Source: Diplocloster hominis (lineage in GTDB: Bacteria; Bacillota; Clostridia; Lachnospirales; Lachnospiraceae). From it: 64,000 nucleotides of DNA. The notes under the pieces are model-generated. The model was not told where the DNA came from. It worked only from the letters and a program-made list of their open reading frames with translations, and did no database searches. The DNA is taken from NCBI RefSeq assembly GCF_032380655.1, contig NZ_JAWDIY010000007.1, forward strand, positions 1 through 64,000, read 5' to 3'. Positions 1 through 9,376 of this stretch are shown here, piece by piece; within the stretch, counting starts at the first letter, position 1, and the number at the start of each line of letters is the position of its first letter. The position numbers were made by a program, and so were the translations under genes.

Positions 1-294
1 TATCCTGCCATCCGTGTGGATACAATCTAACGTAAGTCGAGATCCATAAAGGGTAATTTTAGCAGTGAGATTTTCATCTGCTTTTTCAAACGGCATTTTA
101 CCAGATAAATTATTATTTACGTTAGTAATTGCCGTTGCATTGCTGTCCGCTTTTGCCTTCACTTCATTGATAGCGGCAACCAAATTTGTCTTGGCTGCGG
201 TTGTCAGGCTGGAAATGGTTCCTACTGCAGTTTTGATCGGTTTAACTCCGTTTGTCCAGAATCGATTTAGTAAATTAGCTGTTATAACCTTCAT
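1..294 (-). CDS. Phage tail fibre/baseplate-associated protein, 3' end off the edge
   Basis: The frame is open from the ATG at 294 to the window edge (98 codons). It starts behind a good Shine-Dalgarno run (AAGGGAGTGATG). The N-terminal part reads MKVITANLLNRFW and contains a LTTAAKTNLVAAINEV segment around residues 30-50, of the type repeated in tail-fibre and collar proteins of Firmicute phages. It lies 14 bp downstream of another fibre-like gene, so it is probably the next receptor-binding or fibre protein. The C-terminal receptor-binding part is not visible, so host range cannot be guessed. Confidence 0.75.
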   Translation of the reverse strand, partial: MKVITANLLNRFWTNGVKPIKTAVGTISSLTTAAKTNLVAAINEVKAKADSNATAITNVNNNLSGKMPFEKADENLTAKITLYGSRLTLDCIHTDGRI

Positions 295-308
295 TTATCA
301 TCACTCCC

Positions 309-737
309 TTACACAAATAATCCATTGATAATATTATCAATGTCTGCCGTCGTTGCAGCCGTAACATCAGCCTTTGTGGCATATCCACTCAGATCGATAT
401 TTACGGCCTTACTTGTAACTGGAAGGGCCGTATTGTTTACTTTTACGATCTCTATCACATTGCTCTGTCCTGCAGGTGTCCCCCATTTCCCATCTCCTCG
501 GAAAAAACTTGTTTGTTCCCCTGCCGCCGGCGCCGGCACAAGTCCATGGGTTCCGGCTACCGATGAGGTTGCCCCTTTCATATCCGTGATACCCGCCAGC
601 TTCGTCTTTTCCGCCGATGTATAGTCGTTACTGGACAATCCCTTTCCCGACTCTTTTGCCACAAATTTTCCCGTGATCTTCGTTACCAACCCCGCAGCGA
701 AAGCTGTCAGGTTTTCAAGTGTTACATATTTAGCCAT
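309..737 (-). CDS. Small phage tail-fibre/collar-like protein
   Basis: This 142-residue protein has two segments typical of tail-fibre repeats: SSNDYTSAEKTKLAGI near residues 35-50, and a GTHGLVPAPAAG plus FFRGDGKW segment at 63-86, which resembles collar/fibre trimerisation repeats. It ends with TADIDNIINGLFV, a motif that recurs three times in the upstream neighbour (752-1711). Start ATG at 737 follows AAGGAGGAAGAAG. It is probably an adaptor or short fibre at the tail tip. Exact structural position is unknown. Confidence 0.75.
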   Translation of the reverse strand: MAKYVTLENLTAFAAGLVTKITGKFVAKESGKGLSSNDYTSAEKTKLAGITDMKGATSSVAGTHGLVPAPAAGEQTSFFRGDGKWGTPAGQSNVIEIVKVNNTALPVTSKAVNIDLSGYATKADVTAATTADIDNIINGLFV

Positions 738-751
738 CTACTTCTTCCTCC

Positions 752-1711
752 TTAAAATAGACTATTTATAAGTTGCTCAATTTCCTGATCGGTGATTGCT
801 ACATCGTCAAATATGCCGCCATCCTCTCCGGTGTCTACGTAGTCCCCGGATATCATATTGTCAATATCCTCGTTGGTTGCCGTGTTGAACACTGCCGTAG
901 TATCGTCAGTATCGATATAGACGCTGGCTATGATATTATCAATATCCTCAATACCCGCGACCGCATACAGGCGGATGATCATATCATTCAGTTCCGCCAG
1001 CTGCTTCCCGTCGATCCCGCCGGTATCAATGATCCTCTGTATGCTCTCGAACCACAGCACAAGGTCATCAGCCGTCTTATTGACCTCGCGGATCGCTGTG
1101 TCGGTATCCGCTTCCCTCTGTACCTCCGCTGTCTCACGCTGACTTTCAGCCGCCTGCCTTCCGTTTTCGGCTTCTACGCGTGCTGTTTCTGCATTCTTCC
1201 GGGCCGTTTCAGCCGCCTTCCTTGCTTCTTCTGCAGTATTCCGGATGGCTTCCGCTGCTTCTCTTCCTGCCTCGGTCTGCTCGATTTTAGGGATATTCTC
1301 CTGCGCCCACCGGACGAATTCTTCCAACACAACAAACTCATTTGTACTCTCTATCGCTCCGTCGTTTATATTGCTCGGCAGCACATCCAACATGGCGATC
1401 GGGCTGGATACAACACGGTTGTCTTTTACAGCCCGGATCTCCACCATAAGCTTACCTGTGACGGCAGACATTTGGCTCGTGATGTTAAAAACGGCCTCGT
1501 TATTCGAGACCGTTAATGCATTGTTATATACCAGGGTCCCATCTGGCTTTTTAGCAAAGATCCTGGTCTCTGCCCCTGTGATATCAAAAACCGTACCATT
1601 GTCCAACAGGCGAACACCGATCTGTCGGCCGGTATCGTACTGCTTGCATTTGATTATTGGGACGATCTCAGCCTTATACAGATCCACTGTTACATGTCTG
1701 ACTGTTTCCAC
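752..1711 (-). CDS. BppU-family baseplate upper protein
   Basis: 319 residues, GTG start at 1711 after AGAGAGGTGATG. The N-terminal ~120 residues resemble the BppU/DUF2479 fold (YDTGRQIGVRLLDNG, ITSQMSAVTGKLMVEI), which joins receptor-binding proteins to the baseplate of lactococcal-type siphophages. Residues about 150-215 form an Ala/Glu-rich coiled coil. The C-terminal 80 residues hold three spaced copies of a motif like IEDIDNIIASVYID, NEDIDNMISGDYVD and DQEIEQLINSLF. The position between the Tal protein and the fibres fits a baseplate role. Confidence 0.8.
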   Translation of the reverse strand: METVRHVTVDLYKAEIVPIIKCKQYDTGRQIGVRLLDNGTVFDITGAETRIFAKKPDGTLVYNNALTVSNNEAVFNITSQMSAVTGKLMVEIRAVKDNRVVSSPIAMLDVLPSNINDGAIESTNEFVVLEEFVRWAQENIPKIEQTEAGREAAEAIRNTAEEARKAAETARKNAETARVEAENGRQAAESQRETAEVQREADTDTAIREVNKTADDLVLWFESIQRIIDTGGIDGKQLAELNDMIIRLYAVAGIEDIDNIIASVYIDTDDTTAVFNTATNEDIDNMISGDYVDTGEDGGIFDDVAITDQEIEQLINSLF

Positions 1712-1724
1712 CTACATCACCTCT

Positions 1725-3614
1725 CTACATATCAGTTATAATCCCGCCTCTGACGGTGATCGTTCGCCCGTCAATAGTAAAAGATCCTGTTTTCCCCTGT
1801 CCGCTCCCGGTTGCAAATCCATCCTGCGCGGTGATGGTCCCCTCGCTGCGGATCGACGCCATATCGCCACTTTTCCGGACATTTATACTTCCGGCCATAT
1901 CCAGCATGGGAGTATCCAAAAGCGTTGTCAGCTGGAAGATATAATTACCGGACGCATCCGCAACACGGATGTTACTTCCTACAATCTCTGTTTTCTTCCC
2001 GCTTTGCGACTGTACTCGGAATTTTGCACTTTTACCGTCATCCTCAAGGTTTATTTCTACTCCGGAAAGCTTACCCTTTTCAATGTCAATTCCGTTTACG
2101 TCCATGGTCACGATCGCAGTGCCGGCTGCATCCTTAAGCGTGATTGTGCCATCCTCATTGGCCTGGCCACCTGCGATTATGTCAGTACCTGTGATCGTGA
2201 CCCCGGACAGGGTCCCACCGCTGATCCGCTCCGCCATCATCGTGCCGGCCACGATCAGATCGGCTGCAAAGCCTTTTCCTGTCCCAAACGTCCGCCAATC
2301 CCAATCACGATCATCTGCTGTCCGACCAGAGGCGATCTGGAAGCCCTGCGTCCCCAGGCACATGGCCCCAAAGGTCGGGCTGGAAGGATCCAAATCCTCA
2401 AACAAAATCGCCCTCACATCTTGCGCCGGCGCAATAGATTTTTGTGCCCTGAGCTGCGCCTTCATTGCGTCAATGACTCCGGTTATTTTTTCTGCCTTTA
2501 CTTCTCCAGCGCCCGTTGTGATACCATCGATTCTCCCGGCAGTATCGCTTAGCCGGCCGAAATAATCCTCCTTAAAGTTTCCCAGCTCAACTTCGGTATT
2601 CCTCCGCCCGATGCAATCATAGACTACTCGGATCGCCTTTGCGTCTACATCAATGTCGATCCCCTTATGCCGGCAGTGTACCGTGTCGCCCAGGCCTACT
2701 GTTTCCAGAATGGCATAGTCTGCGTATTCGTCCGTGTTGGCCAGCTGGACCATATTCACCTTATAGTTTACTTCTGGTAGATCACATCCCGTCTCTGCGT
2801 ACGTATCCCGTGCCCGCGCCCCAATCACACCCCGAACCTGGGAGAGAAACGGGTAAGCATCCTCATCGTTCGGATCGTCCTGCTGCCATTTGACATCCTC
2901 ATATTTGATTTCACTCATATAGATATTTGCATACCGCCCGATATTCGGGCTATCCACCCATGGCGTCGCTCCGTCTAGCATCCGGCCGTTATAGGCGACC
3001 GGGACAATGCGCGTGACGATATTGTCATAGCTGATGTTCTCTTCTATGGCTTCCAGGTTCCGGCCGAACTCAACTCTGACTCCGTAATCGCCGCCGGCCC
3101 GGTCATTGATAACGACGGTATGGTTGTTGAAGATACATTCACCGCCCCAACGGTTCAAGAAACTGTTCTCGTCGTCACCCATCAGGGCATTGAGGATGTT
3201 CATCCTTACGTAATAGGCCGTATTGTGTATTGATATGTTTGAACTCCCGGTAAACTTTGTTCCAACCAGAATAATATTCAAAGCATTCTGGCCGTTTTTC
3301 CCGGTCGGTCTGACATCCAGCAGTATGGTATTCCGGCAATCAAAAAAGATCGGCCTAGCATATGCCGTTACGCTCTCCATATTCTTAACCGTTTGGTAAA
3401 TCCGGAATAGCTGGCGTTCACCGACGAACGTCGGACAGCTGATCACATTGTCTGTTTTAATGTACTTCCAGCGCCCTTCATCATCGATCAGGTGCTCAAG
3501 AGTCAGTTCCCATTCTCCATTGAGGACAGCTTCCAAACTGCAGGCCACAGGTGTCAGCGTCAAATCACCGTTTTGCTCGTATCTCTCATTCTGTTTTAAA
3601 TAAATCTGTATCAT
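1725..3614 (-). CDS. Tail endopeptidase/tail-associated lysin (Tal-like, prophage tail family)
   Basis: About 629 residues. The N-terminal ~350 residues resemble the prophage tail endopeptidase family that caps the tail tube and starts cell-wall penetration (GEWELTLEHLIDDEGRW early on). The C-terminal third is a beta-rich Gly/Thr-rich region (SGGTLSGVTITGTDI) like those in tail-tip extensions. I chose the ATG at 3614, not an in-frame ATG at 3626: it overlaps the stop of the preceding dit gene as ATGA and sits 6 bases after GGAGG. Gene order tape measure, Dit, Tal is the usual one. Confidence 0.85.
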   Translation of the reverse strand: MIQIYLKQNERYEQNGDLTLTPVACSLEAVLNGEWELTLEHLIDDEGRWKYIKTDNVISCPTFVGERQLFRIYQTVKNMESVTAYARPIFFDCRNTILLDVRPTGKNGQNALNIILVGTKFTGSSNISIHNTAYYVRMNILNALMGDDENSFLNRWGGECIFNNHTVVINDRAGGDYGVRVEFGRNLEAIEENISYDNIVTRIVPVAYNGRMLDGATPWVDSPNIGRYANIYMSEIKYEDVKWQQDDPNDEDAYPFLSQVRGVIGARARDTYAETGCDLPEVNYKVNMVQLANTDEYADYAILETVGLGDTVHCRHKGIDIDVDAKAIRVVYDCIGRRNTEVELGNFKEDYFGRLSDTAGRIDGITTGAGEVKAEKITGVIDAMKAQLRAQKSIAPAQDVRAILFEDLDPSSPTFGAMCLGTQGFQIASGRTADDRDWDWRTFGTGKGFAADLIVAGTMMAERISGGTLSGVTITGTDIIAGGQANEDGTITLKDAAGTAIVTMDVNGIDIEKGKLSGVEINLEDDGKSAKFRVQSQSGKKTEIVGSNIRVADASGNYIFQLTTLLDTPMLDMAGSINVRKSGDMASIRSEGTITAQDGFATGSGQGKTGSFTIDGRTITVRGGIITDM

Positions 3615-4306
3615 AGGCTCCTCCATCTCGGTTTCAATGTGACCAGAAATCCTACCGTTGTAGTGATCGTGTTCAGGCCAGGCTTAAGCCATAAATCGTC
3701 ATAATCTCCGGTTGTCTCCGCATTCATAATCGTTTTGTCCTGCCGGTATGCAATCATCAGATCAGTATCGATCGTAGCATTCTGGCCAACATTGATGGAT
3801 ACTTCCTTCCCGTTCACAGCAATCCGGCATACGCCTTCCCCCTCAATGTAATAGATCGGATGCGATACCTCATAATTGTTATACAGATCTACTGCAGGTA
3901 TTTCGTATTCCCCTTCGATTGCATAAATGTAAGGGCTACATGTGAATATTGCTGAAAACTCACCCATTTTCTTGATTGTCCGTTCCGTGTCGGTGATCTC
4001 CACGTATTTGGAAATTCGGAAGAAGTCTGGATCGTCACTGAATTGCAACCGGTTCACCCCAGGAGCCAGAAGCCATTTCCGGCATTGACGGAAGCGTTCC
4101 GCCCATTGATCCTTCGGTGCCCGGAATCCGAATGGTATTTCGATCTCTATGTCCTCATACGTTCCGGTATGGGCGATCAGTTCACCGTCTCTCCCAGGCA
4201 CTCGATAGCTTTCTATGATCTCTACCGGCGCCGGGATATCCGGACGCCGGGTCACAATTATGCCTTTGTCCTTACCGGTGTAACCGGCATATTCGATATC
4301 AAACAC
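3611..4306 (-). CDS. Distal tail protein (Dit, siphovirus tail family)
   Basis: 231 residues with the Sipho_tail/Dit layout: an N-terminal half with VPGRDGELIAHTGTYEDIEI near residues 38-57, a PFGFRAP turn, and a C-terminal galectin-like half. Dit forms the hexameric hub between tail tube and baseplate. GTG start at 4306 follows AGGGGTGA. It overlaps the tape-measure stop by 8 bp and the Tal start by 4 bp, so the three are translationally coupled. Confidence 0.88.
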   Translation of the reverse strand: MFDIEYAGYTGKDKGIIVTRRPDIPAPVEIIESYRVPGRDGELIAHTGTYEDIEIEIPFGFRAPKDQWAERFRQCRKWLLAPGVNRLQFSDDPDFFRISKYVEITDTERTIKKMGEFSAIFTCSPYIYAIEGEYEIPAVDLYNNYEVSHPIYYIEGEGVCRIAVNGKEVSINVGQNATIDTDLMIAYRQDKTIMNAETTGDYDDLWLKPGLNTITTTVGFLVTLKPRWRSL

Positions 4307-7300
4307 CTGCTGTCACCCCTTTCGCCACCCAGCGATTGTTTTGTTTCCGAGATATCCCATCCCTGGCAATCTCCACGATCTCTGTCCTTGTGTACACTCC
4401 ATTGTTATATATGGGCAACTCAATCACGATTTTCTCGCCTCCGGCCCCACCTGTATCACCTGGCACAGATCTCCTTCCTCTCCCGGGCGCCGCCTGGTAA
4501 TCAAGTGATCTGCTGATTATCCGGTTTACATCCACCATCTTCGTTTCATATCCACGGCCAAATCCCTCCGCGGTGTATTCCCCGATTTTTGCAAATACTT
4601 TGGATGGAGACTGTATATCAAGTTTTGTCCTCGCAGCTCTAACGGCAGCATTGCACATATCCTCTACTGCTGCCACGACGCCTGATTTTCCGGCCCGGAT
4701 TCCGTCTTCCAGTCCTTCCGCCATGTTTAAGCCGTCAGAATACAGACTCGGGATATTACTGGCCGCTCTATATGCATCGTTTGCAAGTTCTCTTGATGCA
4801 GTTACAGCCTTATTTCTGCCGGTGTTAATCCCCTGTCCGATTCCTTCCGGTATATTGCGCCCTGCAGGTGCGTACCGGTATGATGCACATGCCATCGTGG
4901 TGGTTGCAAACAACATATCTGTCACAGCTTTCATAGCATTCAGCACTTTATTCCGCGTGCCTGTAATCCCTTCTGCGATACCCGTCACCGCCGACACGCC
5001 AGATCCTCGGAGTCTATTGTTATCTAAGTTGATCTTCGCATTGTCAATGAGAGATTGTGTAACAGATTGGAAAGCTTCTTTTACGTCCTCCTTTCCATCG
5101 TTCAGTCCATTGATCAGCCCCAGATTCATGTTCCGACCTATCTCTGCTGTTTTCCACGATGGGGAATGCGTTCCTGCTCCTGTTGCGGTGCTATCTACAG
5201 CTGTCTGTCCCACACCTTCCCCAGCAGTTTTTACCTCCGATGTCTGGGCATTCATTGCATCAACAAGGCCCTGTACGGTATCTACTCCCATTGCCGCCAT
5301 TGCCTGCGTAACATTTTCCTTTCCCCCGTTCAGTGCTTCCGTGTAGGATTCCAGCATCCCCTGAACGCTATCATCAACGCCACTTTTCATATCCAGGGAT
5401 TCCGCCCACATGTCAGATGCTTTTTTAAGTTCATCATCCGACATTTTAGCGAACGCGGCCACGTAGTTGGCCCCTTCTGGCCCCATTTCTGCCAGATGTG
5501 TTAGAAGGTTATCGTTGATACCACGCTCGGACAGTTCGCCCATGTTGTCGGCCCATTTTGATACTCCGTCAATCTGTGATTGCATATTATCAAGAAGCTT
5601 TTGCGTAGAAATCTCTGCGCCGCCATTGAATTCTTCGAACATATTCATCTGGTTTTCAAGCACTCCTGACACTGTCTCCTGCATCCCGGTATAGGTATCC
5701 GCTATTCCCTGCGCTGCTGCCTGCATATTAGCCGCGGCCGTCTGCTGTGCTTCCGCCGCTATACCTGCAGCTCCGGCGTTCGTAGTCAGAGCGTCGGTGC
5801 TTCCGTTTACTGCTTCCGTATTCCCCGCTACGGATGTAGTGACGTCTCCAATAGTAATACCATACTCTGCAAGCTGCTCCTTCACCGCCTGTTCAGATAC
5901 ACCCAAATTATCCAGCGCCGCTTGATTGGTCAGCATAGCTTCTTCGTTTTTTTCCTGGGCCGCCGTCAGTTCTTTATAGGACTTTCGCGCATCACTTTTT
6001 CCGGTAATCCATGCTGTTACTGGTTCCATAGATGTAATGATCAGGTCATTTTCTTCTTCCAGTAGGCCGTTTACTTTACCTTGTATCTCTTCTTGCTGTT
6101 GCTGCAGCTTAATTTTTTCAATCTCAAGCTTCGTACGCTGTTTGATCATGTCTATGGCATATTCCTGCGCAGCCTGGACCTCGAGATCCTTTTTATTCAA
6201 AGAAATATGATCCCTGATTTCATCATTGGTCATATTAAGCTTTCTGGCCTGCTCGTCGTAAGCAAGATTCAAGTTTGGTACTAAGCTGTTCAATTCAGCA
6301 ACATATTCCTTCATTACCGCTGTCTTTTCATTGCTGTTTTTAACATTCTTATCCAGATTTTCGATCCTTGCAGCAAGGGTTTCCGCATATTGTGACTGCG
6401 CTTGGATTTCTATTGAGTTATCAGCATATGCAGAAATCGAATCTCGTGTAGCATCCGCGGCCTGGTTCGCAGAATCGACCACCTTTGCATTTGCATCGGC
6501 CAACATCTGCACATCTGCAGAAGCCTCTCCCGCACTACTTGCATAGGCTACAACCGCTGTTGTCACTCCCACAATCGCTGTCGCAATAAGAACGTACGGA
6601 TTTGCATTCGCAACCACGTTATATATCTTTTGTGCTGCTGTCGCTCCTTCGGTTGCCGTAGTCAATCCTTTTGTTGCTGTCACTACCGTACTGATTACAC
6701 TGGCGGTCTCCCAGGTAGCATAGGCGGTACCAACGGCGGTAACGAGCGGAGCCAATTTATCTGTGTTGTCTATCAGAAACTCGATTCCATCTTCCGCCAC
6801 CGGAAGGAATTTTTCCAGTAATGGTCTAACCACCTCTTTTTGAAACGTCCGGCCCAGCTGCTCATACTTACTTTCCAGCGTGTCATATTTTACATCTTTA
6901 ATGCTTTCCATAGTACCCTTCACGTCATCATACTTGGTATTCACCTTATTCAGCGACGTGATCACCTTCATGGCGTTGTCCTCGCCTAATGCGCTCCACG
7001 TTGTGCTGGCAAAAGTTAGGGCTTTCTGTTGATTCTCTGCGTTTGCCAGATCATTGATGACAGAATAGAACACATCCCGGGCCGTTGCCTTGCCAGCTTG
7101 CCATTGCTTAAATAACCCCTTTGTCCCCGCTGAGAATGAATCCAAGTTTTCTTCAATCCGACCGTCAGAAAGTGAGATCGTAAATTCCTTCACGAAATCG
7201 TTGACTTTATCTAAGTTATAGGCACCGGAAGACAGGCCATTATCCAAGATCGCAAACATTTCTTTTGCTGAAAAACCAGCCTGTCCCCATAGTTGCCCAT

Positions 7301-8387
7301 ATTCTGTTATGTTGTCTGCAAGCTCTCCTGATTTATCCAGGCCGTTCTGTGCCCCGCTTGCCATCAGATCGAAAGCCTCTTCTGATGACAGCCCCATGTT
7401 TGTTACCAGGGAATCAACGCCGCGGATCGTCTCGCTTAGGTCCATCCCAAAAACATCATCCATGGCTATCCCGTTTTCGGTCATTTGCTTGATCTTATCC
7501 GGATCGATCTCGTTCGTGTACTGCCGGACCAGAGCCATCGACCGCGCCACGCTGTCCATACTGTCGCCGTAGTTGCTGCTGTAGATATCATCCATCACGG
7601 ACCGATATTTCTTCATCTCGGCTGCGCTGGCTCCGGTACTGGCCTGCAACTGCTTCTGCGCAGATTCCAGCTGTGTTACTCCGGATAACGCTTCCCCAGT
7701 GACACTCTTTGCAAAGTCGGTCGCCGTATTGATCAGGTTCGTCTTGATGACGGTCCCATAGCTGATTGTAACTTCCTTGGCTTCCTCAACCTGTTTGCCA
7801 AATTCATCTATGCTCTTAGCACACTTATCTGTGGACTCTTCCGCCTCTTTCATGAGCGCGGCGTTTTTGTTAAGTTCGGAATTAGCCTTGATCGTCTGAG
7901 CCTTCGCTGTATTCAGCTTTGTCTCCCAGTCCTTGATCCGGCCTCCGGCCTTTTGATAGACTTGCTCACCTTTCTCTACAGCTGTGCTAAGGTCTTTTAC
8001 TACTTTTTCCTGTTCTTGCAATTCATCAGCCGTACTCTCGGAGCTTTTTTTCATCTCTTCGAGCTTATCTTGGGCCGCCTTTAAATCCGTTTTATACTGC
8101 TGCAGTTTTCCGCCCACTGCATTATAGGATTCTTGGGCATGATCCAGGGCTTTCGTGATCTCGGATTCTTTCTGCTTCTGTTCGTCCAGGATTTTCCCCA
8201 GGACCGTGTGCTTCTTCTGCAGGGCTTCCAGGGAGTTTGCCTGTCCTTCACTTTCAGCCTTCACAAGACCCATTTCTGATTTTAAGGACGTCAGGCTTTT
8301 ATTGCAGTTCGTCACTGCCGACTTAAATTCTTTTTCACCATCCAAGGTGATATAAGCGCCAACTTTACTTTGTTTCTTCTGCGCCAT
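4299..8387 (-). CDS. Tail tape-measure protein
   Basis: 1,362 residues, the longest phage gene. Residues about 20-210 are a long charged coiled coil. A phage-minor-tail/TP901-type core follows (FAKSVTGEALSGVTQLES, then ASGAQNGLDKSGELADNI). Hydrophobic alpha-helical stretches near residues 555-640 are the usual membrane-active part. The C-terminus has the SPSKVFAKIGEYTAEGFGRGY motif common in tape measures of Clostridia phages. At roughly 1.5 A per residue it would specify a tail near 200 nm; that length is an estimate. ATG at 8387 after GGGAGGGAAG. Confidence 0.95.
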   Translation of the reverse strand: MAQKKQSKVGAYITLDGEKEFKSAVTNCNKSLTSLKSEMGLVKAESEGQANSLEALQKKHTVLGKILDEQKQKESEITKALDHAQESYNAVGGKLQQYKTDLKAAQDKLEEMKKSSESTADELQEQEKVVKDLSTAVEKGEQVYQKAGGRIKDWETKLNTAKAQTIKANSELNKNAALMKEAEESTDKCAKSIDEFGKQVEEAKEVTISYGTVIKTNLINTATDFAKSVTGEALSGVTQLESAQKQLQASTGASAAEMKKYRSVMDDIYSSNYGDSMDSVARSMALVRQYTNEIDPDKIKQMTENGIAMDDVFGMDLSETIRGVDSLVTNMGLSSEEAFDLMASGAQNGLDKSGELADNITEYGQLWGQAGFSAKEMFAILDNGLSSGAYNLDKVNDFVKEFTISLSDGRIEENLDSFSAGTKGLFKQWQAGKATARDVFYSVINDLANAENQQKALTFASTTWSALGEDNAMKVITSLNKVNTKYDDVKGTMESIKDVKYDTLESKYEQLGRTFQKEVVRPLLEKFLPVAEDGIEFLIDNTDKLAPLVTAVGTAYATWETASVISTVVTATKGLTTATEGATAAQKIYNVVANANPYVLIATAIVGVTTAVVAYASSAGEASADVQMLADANAKVVDSANQAADATRDSISAYADNSIEIQAQSQYAETLAARIENLDKNVKNSNEKTAVMKEYVAELNSLVPNLNLAYDEQARKLNMTNDEIRDHISLNKKDLEVQAAQEYAIDMIKQRTKLEIEKIKLQQQQEEIQGKVNGLLEEENDLIITSMEPVTAWITGKSDARKSYKELTAAQEKNEEAMLTNQAALDNLGVSEQAVKEQLAEYGITIGDVTTSVAGNTEAVNGSTDALTTNAGAAGIAAEAQQTAAANMQAAAQGIADTYTGMQETVSGVLENQMNMFEEFNGGAEISTQKLLDNMQSQIDGVSKWADNMGELSERGINDNLLTHLAEMGPEGANYVAAFAKMSDDELKKASDMWAESLDMKSGVDDSVQGMLESYTEALNGGKENVTQAMAAMGVDTVQGLVDAMNAQTSEVKTAGEGVGQTAVDSTATGAGTHSPSWKTAEIGRNMNLGLINGLNDGKEDVKEAFQSVTQSLIDNAKINLDNNRLRGSGVSAVTGIAEGITGTRNKVLNAMKAVTDMLFATTTMACASYRYAPAGRNIPEGIGQGINTGRNKAVTASRELANDAYRAASNIPSLYSDGLNMAEGLEDGIRAGKSGVVAAVEDMCNAAVRAARTKLDIQSPSKVFAKIGEYTAEGFGRGYETKMVDVNRIISRSLDYQAAPGRGRRSVPGDTGGAGGEKIVIELPIYNNGVYTRTEIVEIARDGISRKQNNRWVAKGVTAGV

Positions 8388-8457
8388 AGGCTTCCCTCCC
8401 GTAAAAATACATACAAAAAACCGCCTGCTTTCACAGACGGTTTAGATTCTTATTCGA

Positions 8458-8646
8458 TTACTTCTTTCTTCGGTACACCGGCCTGGACATCAGGCGGCCG
8501 ATCGGGCTACTAATCAGCATCACGATTCCGCCGAGCACGAACAAACTTCCAGCAGCTTTTATTGATACAAACAAGAGGACAATACAGATCACCAGCCATA
8601 TACTCATGATCGGATGCATTTTCCACATCATTGACAAATATTTCAT
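8458..8646 (-). CDS. Small two-helix membrane protein in the tail operon
   Basis: 62 residues starting at MKYLSMMWKM with a strong site (GGGGAGGAGTGATC) before the ATG at 8646. Two hydrophobic segments (residues about 13-28 and 31-46) end in a basic tail (RPVYRRKK). An upstream in-frame extension to 8799 exists but overlaps the frameshifted chaperone domain and lacks a ribosome site. A membrane protein between the tail chaperone and tape measure is unusual. It could be a holin-like or injection-related protein, but there is no direct evidence. Confidence 0.65.
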   Translation of the reverse strand: MKYLSMMWKMHPIMSIWLVICIVLLFVSIKAAGSLFVLGGIVMLISSPIGRLMSRPVYRRKK

Positions 8647-8689
8647 GTGATCACTCCTCCCCTTTTGTTTTATTATATCACGCCGGCGG

Positions 8690-8932
8690 CTATAAGTCAC
8701 GCGGAGATACTCGCTTTTTTTCTTCTTCCCATAGCCCCTGCTTGGTCTTGAAATTGTGGAGTTTTCGGTACTCAGTAAATACCGCATACCACTTTTCATA
8801 ATACATGTGGGAAACGTCTTCCTCTGTGTAACCCATGTCCATGGATACCGCCACTATCCACGCAAAGTTAACCTTCTGATCCTCTCCTTCCGGATCATCT
8901 GGGTCATCGTCATCCTCTACGTGGTTTCCTCG
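8690..8932 (-). CDS. -1 frameshift extension of tail assembly chaperone (GpT-like domain)
   Basis: After a -1 shift at the slippery site the ribosome reads 80 more codons to the TAG at 8690-8692, giving a fusion of about 213 residues with the upstream 137-codon gene. The extension begins with an acidic linker (EDDDDPDDPEGED) and contains MDMGYTEEDVSHMYYEKWY, a segment resembling the T-domain of Firmicute tail chaperones. It has no start codon of its own near its beginning. This is the lambda G/GT arrangement: the fusion binds the tape measure and recruits tube subunits. Confidence 0.85.
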   Translation of the reverse strand, partial: RGNHVEDDDDPDDPEGEDQKVNFAWIVAVSMDMGYTEEDVSHMYYEKWYAVFTEYRKLHNFKTKQGLWEEEKKRVSPRDL

Positions 8933-9330
8933 TTTTTTGGGTCTTCAAAACACCTGGAAAATTCGTCATGCACCAGATCCGCCAGCTTCATATATGGCAT
9001 ATCTACACAACGGAGTAGTTCTTCCCTTTTTATCTCCTTACAGGGTTCATTCTTTTTAGCCGCCTCGATATCCATACCTTCCGTGACCATCCAATACAGT
9101 GCGTCATTTACCGCCTTGACACTCGGCAGTTTTGACTTTACTTTTCGGATTCCGCTATCATTCAAGACCTCTTCTCCGTTTTCATCCAGCACTGGTTCCC
9201 ATGAGATGATTTCACGCTCAAATTTTGCGATTGATCCATATTCATTCTGGATACGTTCCAGGACCAGCATATCGCACTTGATCGGGTATTCGACTCCGGA
9301 CAATGTTACATGATTTAGCTTATCAAACAT
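8917..9330 (-). CDS. Tail assembly chaperone, short form (GpG-like)
   Basis: 137 residues. It starts MFDKLNHVTLSGVEYP and has a helical body (MPYMKLADLVHDEFSRCFED near the end). Its size, its position between major tail protein and tape measure, and the frameshift site near its end identify it as the 0-frame chaperone. Most ribosomes would stop at 8917; a minority would make the longer form. ATG at 9330 follows AAGGAGG. Confidence 0.87.
   Translation of the reverse strand: MFDKLNHVTLSGVEYPIKCDMLVLERIQNEYGSIAKFEREIISWEPVLDENGEEVLNDSGIRKVKSKLPSVKAVNDALYWMVTEGMDIEAAKKNEPCKEIKREELLRCVDMPYMKLADLVHDEFSRCFEDPKNEETT
8932..8938 (-). promoter_or_regulatory. Programmed -1 ribosomal slippery site A AAA AAC
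   Basis: In the 0 frame the codons are CCA AAA AAC GAG, so the heptamer A-AAA-AAC lies in the correct phase five codons before the 0-frame TAG. Re-phasing leads directly into the long chaperone extension. This is a canonical heptamer for -1 slippage. Confidence 0.85.
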
Positions 9331-9376
9331 ATTTCCTCCTTATTGGGCCGCCGATCCGACGGCCCGTAAGCATCGA

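Noticed and set aside
1245..2552. Long plus-strand frames across the Tal and baseplate genes
   Set aside because: No ribosome sites, unnatural Ser/Pro/Arg-rich composition, and the minus-strand genes show clear families.
8647..8799. N-terminal extension of the small tail-operon membrane protein
   Set aside because: This stretch is the -1 chaperone extension in another frame; the good ribosome site is at the internal ATG 8646.
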